Shown: positions 21,131-32,307, counted from the first letter of the stretch. The stretch: DNA of 64,000 nucleotides from Limnephilus marmoratus (GCA_917880885.1 OU862917.1:55751227-55815226), one strand, 5' to 3'. Program-made: numbers and translations. Notes: generated by a model not told the origin, from the letters alone.

Positions 21131-22016
21131 GGGCCTTCGCTTATGGAGAAACCGAAAACTGGTTTGCAACTCAATTGACCGCACAACTAAACTTTACGGT
21201 TTTAGTAATTATATTAGATTGTCTAACAAAAATATCATTTATCAATTATCACCTTAAGGCTCTGCAACCGGGCCCGAAAATAAGAAGATGGAGAGATACG
21301 AAATTACGAATGTTAGAGGAGAGCGCTAACATTAACAGCGACAAAATCGATGCGAAAATTGCGAAAATAAACATTTTCGCATTTTAGCATCGATTTTGTT
21401 ATTGTTTTATTAAATTGTTTTATTAAACAATAAAACACGACTCGTTTAAAATAGAAAATTATCTTATACAGCATTTAAAGAAACACTGTGAATTTTTTCA
21501 TACATATAACTTGTAAAATAACTGAAACAAACGTGTTAATAATCATTTTTGGAGCATACTTTGCGATTTATTTCTATCGAGGGAATTTTATATAATTTGC
21601 GTTTCGGTGCGGGCAAAGTCTAGATATTATCTTAGAATAACATATATTTTTTAAGAGCTTTAAAACTTACCGTGTTTAAGGGAAATATGTAATAAATCGG
21701 TACAAATCCGTGTTGCGGGCCCTTAATATGTATATAATAATAATTTATCAACCTCCTGAACAAAATCTATATTTTCCCTCTGACATATGGCAAATTACTC
21801 GAATAGGTCATGAGGCATAACCATGGCAACCTGTCAACCTGAAATGCGACTAGCTCTGCGATTAGCATTGCGAATTGCGGCGTCGCGTCGCGTCGCCTTT
21901 GACGACAGGTATCTAACAAGTTGTCTGTGTGGGACCGTCAAGGAAATTTTTATTCCTGTGGATAGTGATTGAGTTGCCAACTGTTTTTTTTTCGGTTTCT
22001 CCGTAGGCGAACGCTC
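21131..22016. mobile_element. Non-autonomous PIF/Harbinger-like element
   Basis: The ends are inverted copies: GGGCCTTCGCTTATGGAGAA at left and the complement of GAGCGTTCGCCTACGGAGAA at right, with similarity running about 45 bases. They are flanked by TTA on both sides (21128-21130 and 22017-22019), the TWA duplication of PIF/Harbinger. The interior 21280-21660 matches 29240-29620 in reverse. A 28-base hairpin lies at 21345-21402 (arm ACAAAATCGATGCGAAAAT). No transposase is seen. Confidence 0.72.
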
Positions 22017-22019
22017 TTA

Positions 22020-22655
22020 CTCTTCGATACTCTACGTGACTGCAGGATCTTAAAAGAGTAATGTCAACAGACTATCACTCCATTATAATCTGCCGCACTG
22101 AAATACGCCAGCATCGTTTTAATGTAATTTTTTAGGTTTTTTTAGATAATATATCAGTATAATTATTATATTTACATAATATATTACTTTCGTTATGTAG
22201 AATTAATTCATTTTAGGTAGAGGGAAACTTTTTAAATAAATCGAATTGTTTCTTCGTATCGTCATAACAAACACAAGAATTGCAAATTGCAACTGTTATC
22301 AAACATTTTTGCTCGTCAATAATTTTCGTTTCAATATTGCATCAAACTTTTTTTATATGAAATTAAACATTATTTCACTCCAAAGCGTTATTTTCCACAT
22401 TATATAATAAAACCGTAACTGAAATGGGGTTCGTAAATAAGAGATTTCGATCATTAATGCAGTTTTTACGGGCCTTGTACTTTATTTTTTTTTTGTTCTA
22501 CTCGAAATATTTAATCAAAGCATTTAAAATATTTTAGAATGACCTTATTTTCAAACAAAAACACACGATTTTGCATTACTTAGTAGTGCAACGTCTTAAA
22601 GCCTATTATATTGTTCATATTTTTTGTTTAAAGGTTTCGTCGCGTCGTATATCAG
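22020..22655. other. AT-rich unassigned sequence
   Basis: No gene or known repeat is visible in these roughly 630 bases. Confidence 0.45.
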
Positions 22656-22860
22656 CGACCGGTCAGTGGTTGAATGGGCATAGCGCTTAGGTCCCACCCG
22701 AGCGTCGCGTGTTCGATTCCTCGACTGGCTAAGTCCTCCATCGCAACATAAGCAACATTTTCGGCTTTCTGTGGTGGTAGTAGGGGATTTTCAAATATTG
22801 TTGGGTTATTCGTAACCCGGGAATGTTTGTCTTTCTTTTAAAATTAAAAAATATATATAT
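22656..22860 (+). mobile_element. tRNA-headed SINE with tail shared elsewhere
   Basis: 22660-22730 looks tRNA-like (GTCAGTGGTTGAATGGGCAT; B box GTGTTCGATTCCTCG). The body ends with GTTGGGTTATTCGTAACCCG, GGAATGTTTGTCTTTCTTTT and a (TA)n tract. The tail recurs in reverse at 60590-60665. Confidence 0.65.
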
Positions 22861-23979
22861 ATGGATAGAATTCGCGAAATTATGCATTGGGTTTCTCAAT
22901 TTTGTGCCACTCACAGCTGTCAGGTGAAATTTAACCTTTCAAACTACTCGTAGTTTTAAGTTGTACACGGCGAGGTTGTGTGAGGAAATATCGCTATTTA
23001 TTATCCGCACAACAATGGCCGTACATCGAAGGCGTAGATATTTGCTTTTAATCAGTCTTGGCTTTGAGAGAATCCAATTTAGGAGGGAGCTTGTGGGTTC
23101 TCAGTGCCGATGCCGGGAGTGTAGAGAGAGTCGGGGGGGGGGGGGGGGGGAGGGCGGGGAGAGAGCATAGTATGGGAACAAAGGACTTCACCACACAATC
23201 TATGTGAAACCACAAAAGAATCCAATTCGCTGATAAATTTACTCGCAAGTCCCAGTCCTTGCCTCTCAGGATATTAGAAACTTCGCAGGATGTTATGTAG
23301 AGCGGCTTTCTTATTACCCTAACAGACTAAAATATGTGTATTTGTTTTCTTTGATATTCTCGAGTATATGGGAAGTGTCTCGCACATGTATGATCTCTCC
23401 AAGTCTTCAAAATTACTAAGACTTCGTTTTAAGGAGAGTCACATAAAATTGATGAGTAGACATCATTTTCTTGGGCAACCTCCTTAAGCTAATATCACGT
23501 TTATTTAATAACAACATGTTCAAGTACTAAAATGTGTAGATCTTTTTTTAAACATTTGAAAGACGATTCATAATTCTACAGAATCATATATTTTTAGAGT
23601 GATATTTTAAGCTTTTTTCCTGTAATATCACCGTATTGAGATCTAAATCAAAAAATTATTTTATTTAACAATAAGTACACAAATCTCATTCAAACAATTC
23701 TCATCGTTAAAATTGTTAATAACCAACCATACATCATTTTCTGTAACTTTATTGTAAGTGATCTCAGGTTATATTCATCAACGTTCCTTGTTCTTATGTT
23801 TAGAAAAGATTAGTTATTCACTTAGTTTCTTATAAAACTAAAATGACAAAACTGTATTTAAAAACAAGACCTTCTGGGTTCATAGTAGGTACAGCAACGT
23901 ATTAATATGTGACATCAAGGGCTTCACACAAAGATAGATAATAACTAATTTAATTAAATGAAGACAATATTAGCAAAAC
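22861..23979. other. Unassigned sequence with a long G run
   Basis: No supported gene. A run of about 18 G with one A interruption lies at 23132-23151, next to a purine-rich stretch. Frames crossing it are artefacts of composition. Confidence 0.5.
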
Positions 23980-24125
23980 TCAATCGAAAATCTGGCAACA
24001 GAAAAATCATGAAAAGATATGGGCACCTCCGGGACTCGAACCAACGAAAGTCCTGAGTTAGAATCCCAGAGGTGCCAATATCTTTATCAGATTTTTCTGT
24101 TTCCAGATTTTCGATGAAAACCAGA
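23980..24125. repeat. Foldback unit with tRNA-like arms
   Basis: Arms of about 60 bases are inverted copies: ATCGAAAATCTGGCAACAG at the left and, read in reverse from 24115, ATCGAAAATCTGGAAACAG. Each arm includes the same acceptor-like GGCACCT segment. On the minus strand GGTTCGAGTCCCGGAGGTGC looks like a T arm and acceptor end. Confidence 0.7.
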
Positions 24126-24540
24126 AATATGCCATTTTTTCGTATTTCGTATTTTTTAGATTTTAGTCTTTTTGACTCTTTTCCACAAAAAAATATAAAT
24201 GGATTTCGAAAGATGGTTCTTTTATCTAGTATTCGCATGTTTTATATTTTGAGAAAAAATGTTCATTTTAGTATAATAAGGTTGGCAGATTTGTTAAATT
24301 TTCAAAAAAGATTTTGTATTATACCACACCCATTTCAAATCATATATTCAAGCAGTAAAATAAATCAATACATTATCTGGGTAACGCATGTTTTAAAAAT
24401 TTAATTTTAGTTTAAATAAAATCATTTAAAAATATATCCGTACATGTGTTTCTTGACGAAAATTTGTCCGTTCGTGTAATTATTTGCACACTTACAAACT
24501 AATATATTTCAGATTTTTTTAACAAACATTATTGAAAAAT
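24100..24540 (-). repeat. Repeat D, uninterrupted copy
   Basis: In reverse orientation it aligns first with 5741-5835 and then directly with 8635-8960, without the 2.8 kb lying between them there. It acts as a paralogous empty site for that nested insertion. Confidence 0.75.
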
Positions 24541-24839
24541 GATAAATACTTACAATGAAAAAATAATTACAAAAAGTACATCATTTTAATAGTTTTATCA
24601 TCACGCCTTTCAGCATTTTTGGATGTAGGTATAAATTAAAGCAAATATGGAATTAAATAAAATCCATATTGAGTTATAATTTTAAAAAGCTGGTACGGAG
24701 AATAATTAATCATTCTCATTGTAACCGCCTTGCACGATCGTAAGAACAACTTTCGAAGAAATGTGGATTTTCGGCCGCTGGATGGTTAAATTCTCTTAAT
24801 GATAAACCCCTGGCGACCGACTTTTTTTCAAATTTGGTC

Positions 24840-25045
24840 TAAAAAGTGAGTGCTTATCAATTCTTATGTCTAGAACGGAGTACCCGAGTTGAAGCACCTT
24901 CAACCTTCAACTCGCACTCACTTAAGGCTTAGCTTTTGGACCGAACAGACATGCGAAAGCGATCAGTTTGAGACAAAAATTCAAGACATTAGGCATCTGA
25001 AGATGGACAGTGAGAACTGTCCGAAACGTCCGGAGTTAAAAAGTC
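24840..25045 (+). ncRNA. Hammerhead ribozyme-like motif with upstream hairpins
   Basis: CTGAAGA (24997-25003), a perfect 7-bp stem GGACAGT/ACTGTCC with a GAGA loop (25005-25022) and GAAAC (25023-25027) make an intact hammerhead core. Upstream, AAGTGAGTGC (24843) pairs with GCACTCACTT (24914) around an inner 10-bp hairpin (CGAGTTGAAG/CTTCAACTCG). No RT is adjacent, so this may be a solo pseudo-LTR of a Penelope-like element or a retrozyme-type relic. Stems I and III are unresolved. Confidence 0.5.
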
Positions 25046-26116
25046 CTTCTAAAGCCTTACGCGGGTAAACCGAGAAAAATGTTCTACATATAGTACGTAT
25101 ATACATATATATATACTTTTTTTATACATGTTTTTAATAAAATAAGTGTATAGGTATATTATTTCCAAATCATGGGTTTTTTCTGCGGCAATCCGCAGAA
25201 TGGTAATATTTTGAATTCAAACAAATTCGTTGACGATTTTATAATTGTACCTATCTTTGTTGTAGTTCTATCACAAGATGGGTAATGGTTTTAACTAATA
25301 ATTAGAACAGGCCTAGAATATCGAGTTACCTATTTCTCTTCTCCTTCATCTCCTAGTTGTAGTATCTCCATCATCATCACATAAAACGTGATTCATTCGG
25401 GAATATGTTCCTCCCGACTCCCGAGTGGGTACTGGATGTAAACCGCTTTGTGAATTAATTATGTAGTCAGCTTGACTGACGTGAGCGAGCACGTTTCCTA
25501 GTTCTGCTGTTATTTATGGAACTACTCATATATATTTATTATCAATATTTTTTTTTTCGGGTGTAGGAACTACTAGTAATTTAATTTTTAAATGCTGGCA
25601 ATGTTTATTGAAATGCCGACAGCGTATTTTCAATGGCGGAACGGTTTAAAAGAACAAACGTTATTAATTAATAATTATTTTATTGGCAATAATAGACAAT
25701 ACATATTAAAATCAACAAACAAGTCCTGCTAAGCCAATTGTGTTGGCTTGTCAACAGGTGCTTACATTTTAGTTACATATAGATTTTTTACATTTAAATT
25801 TTATTGATTTATTTACATTTTAATTTTATTTACAGTTTATTGATAATAATATTTAATTATTATTTTTATTATCGTGACGATCTAGGATTACGACAATAAT
25901 GATGCAGTTATTTCAAAAGATGAGATACGCAATGTACCTACGTAGGTGTGTTTCCTCCAAAGGAAAAAGTATTCATTTTCTTTCATCTCTCTACACACCG
26001 CACTGTGACGTCTCCGTAGACCTCTAAATTCTACTAGCCGTGACGATAATTTTGAATGTATGGAGTACAGTTACAAGGCTAATATCAAAGAGTGTGTGAA
26101 TTCCAAAAATTCTAAC
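25046..26116. other. Unassigned AT-rich sequence
   Basis: No gene is supported. A short perfect hairpin (TTCTGCGG/CCGCAGAA, 25183-25202) and a (TA)-rich stretch near 25100 are the only structures noticed. Confidence 0.45.
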
Positions 26117-26121
26117 GTCAA

Positions 26122-26850
26122 ATGTCAATAGTTTTTTTTATCATAATGACATGTAGTACTTCACTGAGAATGTTGGGTTTCGTCCTACGCACTGCGAGAA
26201 ACTTCAGAGACACCCGGGTTCTAATAGTACTATACAATGCTTTGGTTAGGAGTAGGCTTGAGAGTGGGTCGGTGGTTTGGAGCCCACACCAAGTGAAGTA
26301 TTCCCTCATGTTGGAGAAGGTTCAGAAGAAATTTCTGAGATTTCTTTACCTGAGGAAGTATGGCTACTATCCGTGGCTCAACCCTACCCACTTTCTCTTG
26401 GGCATGCTTGGTGTGAACCTTCTACGGATCAGAAGGGATGCGCTCATTGTAACACATTTCTTCAGACTGATTCGTGTAAGGTACGAAAACTCGGCTATCA
26501 TGGAGAGCATTAGTTTCTATGTTCCCGATGGTTATCTCCGTCATCGACAGCATAGACTGTTTTATCTCCCGGCTTGCAGAACTAACTTGCCAATGGTCAT
26601 GCCAGTCGGGAGAGCTGTCTTGTTGTTTAATAGAATCACTTCGAATATCGATATGTTTAATATCAATGAAGCACAATTCAGACAAGCACAATCATACACA
26701 CAAGCTTTGTTGTGTGTATGATTGTGCTTCATTGAAATATAAATTACTTAAACCTGTTTAAATTTTAAATCTTAATACTCTTTTAAAACGCATTGAAAAT
26801 TTATTTTGTAATGTTTTCAAATGAATAAATAATTGAATTGAATTGAATGG
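26122..26850 (+). pseudogene. 5'-truncated LINE, RT C-terminus
   Basis: An uninterrupted 199-codon frame (26122-26721) carries the post-catalytic part of a LINE RT: LRMLGFVLRTARNFRDTRVL, LVRSRLESGSVVWSPH, and LEKVQKKFLRFLYLRKYGYY, then a C-terminal domain with PVGRAVLLFNRI. The same architecture occurs at 54600-56460 and 61532-62026. Translation before about 26150 is probably not LINE. The sequence ends in (GAATT)n at 26835. The frame's integrity suggests a fairly young truncated insertion. A 20-bp perfect hairpin sits at its C-terminus (26684-26729). Confidence 0.82.
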
Positions 26851-26981
26851 TTTTGCTTGTGTCCGTAAACATACTGAAACTCTTTCTTACACATTACATA
26901 AATTACAAAAGTCGAAAATAATACAAACGGTGAACGTATGTCTGCACCCCCCCCCCCCCTCGCCACAAAGAAAACATACAA

Positions 26982-28039
26982 TCTAATATATAAAATTCTC
27001 GTGTCACGGTGTTTGTTGCCATACTCCTCCGAAACGGCTGGACCAATTTTGATGAAATTTTGTGTGCTTATCTGGTAGGTCTGAGAATCGACCAACATCT
27101 ATTTTTCATGCCCCTAAAAGTAAAGGGTGTTCCACTCTGAAGAAAATTATTTTCCCCATACATTTTGTATGGAACGAATTCTCCTATTTTGAAATAACTG
27201 CAGCAATATTGTAAGGGGTATAATATTGAACTGTGAACCGGGGGAGGGGTGAGGGGGGGAGGGGGGAAGGGGGAGGGGGGGAGGGGGGAAAGGAACTCAG
27301 GAAGGGGGGTTAGCGGGACGGGGGAGGGGGAGAAGTGGAGTGGGGAGAGGGAGAGGGAGAGGGAGAGGGAGAGGGAGAGGGAGAGGGAGAGGGAGAGGGA
27401 GAGGGAGAGGGAGAGGAGAGGGAGAGGGAGAGGGAGAGGGAGAGGGAGAGGGAGAGGGAGAGGGAGAGGGAGAGGGAGAGGGAGAGGGAGAGGGAGAGGG
27501 AGAGGGAGAGGGAGAGGGAGAGGGAGAGGGAGAGGGAGAGGGAGAGGGAGAGGGAGAGGGAGAGGGAGAGGGAGAGGGGAGAGGGAGAGGGAGAGGGAGA
27601 GGGGAGAGGGAGAGGGAGAGGGAGAGGGAGAGGGAGAGGAGAGGAGAGGGAGAGGGAGAGGGAGAGGGAGAGGGAGAGGGAGAGGGAGAGGGAGAGGGAG
27701 AGGGAGAGGGAGAGGGAGAGGGAGAGGGAGAGGGAGAGGAGAGGGGAGAGGGAGAGGGAGAGGAGAGGGAGAGGGAGAGGAGAGGGAGAGGGAGAGGGAG
27801 AGGGAGAGGGAGAGGGAGAGGGAGAGGGAGAGGAGAGGGGAGGAGGGAGAGGGAGAGGAGAGGAGAGGAGAGGGAGAGGGAGAGGGAGAGGGAGAGGAGA
27901 GGGAGAGGGAGAGGGAGAGGGAGAGGGAGAGGGAGAGGGGAAAGGATACGCAGGGAGAAACAATTTAGATCAATTCAGCTAATAAGTTGACAACAGTTTT
28001 TGATTCTGAGGCGGTACGAAGTTCGCCGGATCAGCTAGT
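26982..28039 (+). mobile_element. Helitron-like element swollen by a hexamer array
   Basis: It starts TCTAATATATAAAATTCTCG and ends CGCCGGATCAGCTAGT, fitting Helitron ends, and follows an A/T-rich site. The first 200 bases (CACGGTGTTTGTTGCCATAC, TCCGAAACGGCTGGACC) match the 5' ends of related copies at 28775 (reverse) and 60428. The middle is a G/A block whose core is (GGGAGA)n. No helicase is encoded, so it is non-autonomous. Confidence 0.8.
27240..27945 (+). repeat. GGGAGA hexanucleotide array, about 600 bp
   Basis: From 27345 to 27942 the sequence is almost pure (GGGAGA)n with occasional GGAGA or GGGGAGA slips, preceded by a G-rich stretch at 27240-27345. The strand bias is total: purines on the plus strand. 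It opens several frames on both strands that encode RE/GE or LS/PS repeats, none of which is a credible gene. Confidence 0.97.
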
Positions 28040-28069
28040 AATTAAGATACTTTTCCCTCACACGAATAA

Positions 28070-28325
28070 AGAAAATTAAACGCAATACCCGTCGCCGTAG
28101 TAATAACATATTATATCTGTTTCCTGTACTTTGGAGGAAACAGGCACACGTACATATATTGTGTTATCTCACCATTATTTAATGTGTAAAAAAGAGTTGC
28201 AGTATTATTAGGATAAATAACGTACGTTTTATGCTTTTTTGTGCCTTCACGGAACCGTAAAATATCTGATTTTGTGATCGTCACGGTAATAAAAAAGCGC
28301 TCATTCTGTTTCGGATGTCGCTTGC
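28070..28325 (+). repeat. Dispersed repeat G, copy 2
   Basis: It matches 19690-19960 in the same order and orientation (for example ACGTACGTTTTAT and ATCGTCACGGTAATAA). Confidence 0.7.
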
Positions 28326-28350
28326 AATGAATACGTAGTTTCTATATATT

Positions 28351-28775
28351 ACTAGCTGGTACCCGACATGCGTTGCAATGCCATTCAACAAATAGTTTCT
28401 CACTGCAAGTCCATCCCTGCCTTCCCTTCCTGTCGCTAAAATATATGAAATACACAATTTTAAAACAATTTTTTTAAACAAATTTCATAACGCCAGAGCT
28501 AACCATTATAATACATAGAAACACTCTTCTGCTAAAATGCAATCTTCTGTAAAAATTTTTGAGTCAATTATTATCAATCACTTTTGATAGGGACATCATA
28601 ATCACCTTCTGGATAGGGCCACCCTACACCCTAATGATCTAGCGGTATGAAATATACTTTACGAACTATTATCATACCTATTAAATATACATACAAAATT
28701 TTATAAAAATTGGTTGAGCCGTTTCGGAGGAGTGCGACTACAAACACCGTGATACGAGATTTTTATACATATAGA
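28351..28775 (-). mobile_element. Helitron-like element, reverse
   Basis: In reverse it starts TCTATATGTATAAAAATCTCG-like near 28775 and ends GGGTACCAGCTAGT at 28351. Its 5' region (CCGAAACGGCTCAACCAATT) matches that of the element at 26982. The 3' end matches 11387. It lacks the purine array. Confidence 0.78.
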
Positions 28776-29095
28776 TTTTAACCTCGATGTTTCAAGCCTC
28801 TGATAACTTCGGGTTTGCGAAACTATGTGGTTAATGAAGATAATCTGTTTTAAACATTAAAACACTTTATTTTAATCGTATTTTAACATAATTCCATCTG
28901 GCGTTGCGGGAAATAATGTGTCACAATACCGATTTAAAAGTAAAGGAATGGCAGGTAAAAACAAAAACAAAGTGTTTATTGTGTAATAACTTGTGGATTA
29001 ATTATATCTCATACTTGATTATCGTCTCACACTTCGACTAAGAACTACCAACATTATTTTAAACTAGATCTACCAATATTAGTTAAATATGGCCA
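28776..29095. other. Unassigned sequence
   Basis: No gene or repeat family recognised. Confidence 0.4.
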
Positions 29096-29104
29096 AAGGG
29101 GATA

Positions 29105-29235
29105 GGGTCAGATTAGCTCAGCGGTCAGAGCAAAGCCACGGCAAGGCTGAGGTCCTGGGTTCAATTCCTTAATGCGACGGAATCACTTTTTTCTATTTTT
29201 CTGTTTCACATTTTTCGTTTGAGAGTTGTTCATAT
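29105..29235 (+). mobile_element. tRNA-like SINE head
   Basis: 29107-29180 has a convincing A box (TTAGCTCAGCGGTCAGAGC) and B box (GTCCTGGGTTCAATTCC), then an A/T-rich body (TTTTTCTATTTTTCTGTTTC) similar to the arm of the foldback at 23980-24125. Acceptor pairing is poor, so a SINE or tRNA relic is more likely than a functional tRNA. Confidence 0.55.
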
Positions 29236-29239
29236 ATCT

Positions 29240-29620
29240 TTAAGCCGCCGCTACCCGAATTTCTATCGATTTCTTACGGGATTTGAAGTTTTTAAGCTCT
29301 TAAAAAAATACATGTTATCATTGAAGATAATGTCTATACATTTGCCACGCCGAAACGCCAATTATATGAAATTCCCTCGATAGAAAAAAATCGCAAAGTA
29401 TGCTCCGAAAATTATTATAAATACGTTTTTTCAGTTATTTTACAAGTTAAATGATGTTTTAGACAACTCCCGAGAGTTTTGCTCTATTTCAAACGGGTTG
29501 TGTTTCATTAAACATTTTCACAATTTCCGCTTCAATTTTATCGATTTAAATATTAGCGCGCTCTCTCCAACATTTAATAAGGTACGTATATCTCCATCTT
29601 CTTCTTTTTGAGTGGGGATA
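29240..29620 (-). repeat. Copy of the interior of the Harbinger-like element
   Basis: The reverse complement matches 21280-21660, for example the TTTATCGATTT region and CGTTTCGGCGTGGCAAA against the related CGTTTCGGTGCGGGCAAA. Confidence 0.65.
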
Positions 29621-29689
29621 TGGTTCCTTAATGATTAACAACATTAACTTAACTGTATCACCGGGCGGCGTACTTCCAAAACCTACTCG

Positions 29690-29830
29690 TATACCGTTTT
29701 AGTCACATACACCTCTATATTGGTTATTTTTATCACTTTGCAAAAACAAAAATAGTTCTAAAATCTAGATAAAATAACCTTTCCAATTGTTTATTAGAAA
29801 TAAATAATTTTATTTTTAAATATTTAATTT
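29690..29830 (+). repeat. Dispersed repeat J, copy 1
   Basis: It aligns with the reverse strand of 35335-35450 (CTTTGCAAAAACAAAA, AACTTTCCAAT-like and AGAAATAAAT blocks). The family is unknown. Confidence 0.65.
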
Positions 29831-29839
29831 CTGAAATTG

Positions 29840-30600
29840 AAAAGTACAAGTCAAAGACAAAACCACAGACAGCAATAAGAGAATGCTTTCATTATCTCCT
29901 ATAACACCTACAGACGACGGAACAAAAGAACAGGCCAACAAGAAAAATAAACAGCATTCAAAGAGAAGAACTTCTAGCATGTCTGAAGGAATTATGAAAC
30001 CAAACATGCTTAACTTTTTAGTAAATAAAAATCAAAACAAGAGGCCCAGAGCTCAGTGTAACAAAGCTGACAACTTGTAGCAACTACCGCCCCCCTCCGA
30101 TACAGGCAACATGCCACAAACAAAAACAACAATAAAAACCAAACCTCATCTTCCAACCCGGCTGGTCACCGTGGAAGATCAAGACCAAAACCCTCTGAAG
30201 AAGAAATTCCAAACTTCCTCAAAAATACAAGAAGTGACACAAACACAAAAAAAAAATCTACACCCTACGAACAAAACAAAAGATGAGCTTTTCTTAGTAA
30301 CCTATAACGTCAGAACTTTATCTACTCACGAACGTTTAATCGAACTAAGTGAAACAATCAAAGGAATAAAATACGACATAATTGGCTTGTGCGAAAAAGA
30401 ATTCTTTAGAGGAGGTCTTCACCTTCACCTGAGAGAGAGGTTCTTGCATATGAATTAATTTAAGACACGTTTATAATATTTTTTCAACAAGATTGTAAAT
30501 AACATTAATTATACTTAGATATTATTACTTTTATAACTCGGCCACGTACCTATTTGGAAGAAATAAAAGGCTTTTTTTATTTTTATTTATTTATTGAAAA
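29840..30600 (+). mobile_element. Internally deleted RTE-clade retrotransposon
   Basis: A 5' region with N-terminal frames (29883-30080; 30111-30458) runs into the first part of an AP-like endonuclease, then jumps near 30410 to a short non-coding end with AATAAAAGG and an A/T simple tail (TTTATTTTTATTTATTTATT). The whole RT is missing, leaving a SINE-sized derivative. Confidence 0.65.
30111..30458 (+). pseudogene. RTE endonuclease N-terminal fragment
   Basis: After a low-complexity K/T/Q-rich lead, the frame reads ELFLVTYNVRTLSTHERLIE and IKYDIIGLCEKEF. This is the start of the apurinic-type endonuclease of RTE/BovB-like LINEs; the E in GLCE corresponds to a catalytic residue. Similarity stops at about codon 105, and the last residues come from the 3' junction. 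The endonuclease would nick target DNA for target-primed reverse transcription. Confidence 0.75.
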
Positions 30601-31960
30601 TATAAATTGTCGCTGCCGTGACTGAATCGGTTCAGGTTTTGGAAACACCGGGCGTGGGCTCTCGCCGAGGTCGAAAACTTGGTTTTAAAATCACTGTTGC
30701 AACGGAAACGATATAATCCAATATTCAAAACTACCAGACTTTTTGCTAGGAAATACAATGTATTGTGCTGTGTTTTGATTGGACACAAGCCAAACATTCA
30801 TCAAACTTTAACTAGCAATTGAGCCTAAACGGTACGTTGGAAGCTTTCGCGCTGAGCACATTTTGCTTTACCGTAAAGGTCTCCTTCAAAATTGTCGCTA
30901 GCGGCTAAACGCTTATTTACTTTTCTATGATTTTTAAATGGAGTCAAGTTTAAATCATTAACCAAACCGTTCAATCATTCAAATTAAACATAGATGCACA
31001 TATTCTTTCGTCGTCGACATATTCCCATTTCATTCGTAGATCACCTTTCACAACCAAGAAATTCTAAAGATCATCTGCTGGCAGTGATACACACCCAGCA
31101 TGTCTTTAAGCCTATTTGCAGATCTGCAGATCTGATTATGAAGGTAAAGTTCAAATCCAGTGATCTAAACAGTACCAATCTAATAATGTAATGGCAATTT
31201 TTGTGGCAATACAGAAATCAGTAAAGAGAAACTATTTGTCGAAATTAGGGATAAGTGCTTTCACGTCGATTTTCTACAAAATTTATTACATCGATTAATT
31301 AATCCAAACAACTTTAAAGGCGTCTTCCAAATATACCCCAGATTGAAGGTACGTCTGGGTGAAACACGAATCATTATTATATCTAACCACCCTAAATGCC
31401 AATCTATTCGAAATGCCAATTGCCAACTACATCGCTTTCCATTAGCTAAGCCTAATCCCACAAAGACGTTCTAAATATAAGGTACACATCTTTTGACTCC
31501 TAACTTTCATGTGCTCCTGGTTGAGTAATCAACGAATTCACTCTGCATATCCCTCTGAAATAATCATTTTGATTTGAATTCCAATGGCGTTTCACCCTCA
31601 TTTGTTTAATAATACAATAACTGACGTCCTGTCGAGCTTTCTTTGTTTTACTGAACAAATCCTTACAACTTCACATGCAGAAATAATAAATGATTAATTC
31701 ACACAATGAAATTCAACGGTTTTGTCAACTTTTTTCTTTCTAAAACAATGCTGTTCGTAGTTTTGGAGTTGATTTCGTTTGACCACAATAATAACGCCCG
31801 TCAACTTGTTAATTGCCGACCTTTTATATTTTTAAATAATCTGAGTACAGTCTTTTCTTTTGCGCTGCGGGGTAGGATCCATTATTAGGGAAAGGATCAA
31901 ACAAAGGCAAAAAGGGTTATACTGCAATTTGATATCCTCTACTCTGCTTAATAAAAATAT
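30601..31960. other. Unassigned sequence
   Basis: About 1.36 kb without a supported gene. Short frames (60-68 codons) at 30591-31888 show no motifs. Base composition is more balanced than in neighbouring AT-rich parts, so single-copy intergenic or intronic DNA is possible. Confidence 0.4.
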
Positions 31961-31961
31961 G

Positions 31962-32300
31962 AATCATTGAAGAAGAAGATTATACTAATTAATCAGAACT
32001 AATTGAAAATATAAAAAGAACAAGACACAAAAAACAAGATTGTAAATGTTCGCAACTGGCACCCGAATCCAGGATCTCTTGTCCTGCAGAGATAAACGCC
32101 TTAATCAGCTCGGCCATTGGTACCTCATATTTTTAAGTCATTTTTGTTGATCTCATATTTCAAATTCAGAATTAACAATATTATCCTCGTTTTCCCTATT
32201 TTTAGCTGATCACAAAGTTCCACAGAATTAGTTTGTAACCTAAAGGGTCTCGGAAAACATATCCAATTTTATAAATATGTAACACCTTTTTATGTTTCTT
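31962..32300 (-). mobile_element. tRNA-cored repeat, family C
   Basis: On the minus strand the core at 32125-32060 reads CCAATGGCCGAGCTGATTAA, then a B-box-like CTGGATTCGGGTGCCAG, similar to a leucine or serine tRNA. It is followed by AATCTTCTTCTTCAATGATT in the same arrangement as at 20262. The right side is cut by the MITE at 32308. Confidence 0.6.
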
Positions 32301-32307
32301 GCTCTTT

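Noticed and set aside
27249..27990. Several 215-239 codon frames on both strands (RE/GE and LS/PS repeats)
   Set aside because: They are by-products of the GGGAGA hexamer array, where stop codons cannot occur. All frames are equally open and there is no non-repetitive domain.
29105..29180. Functional tRNA gene
   Set aside because: A and B boxes are good but acceptor and anticodon stems do not pair well, and SINE-like sequence follows. The same applies to 20322-20401, 22660-22730, 32060-32125 and 50750-50815.
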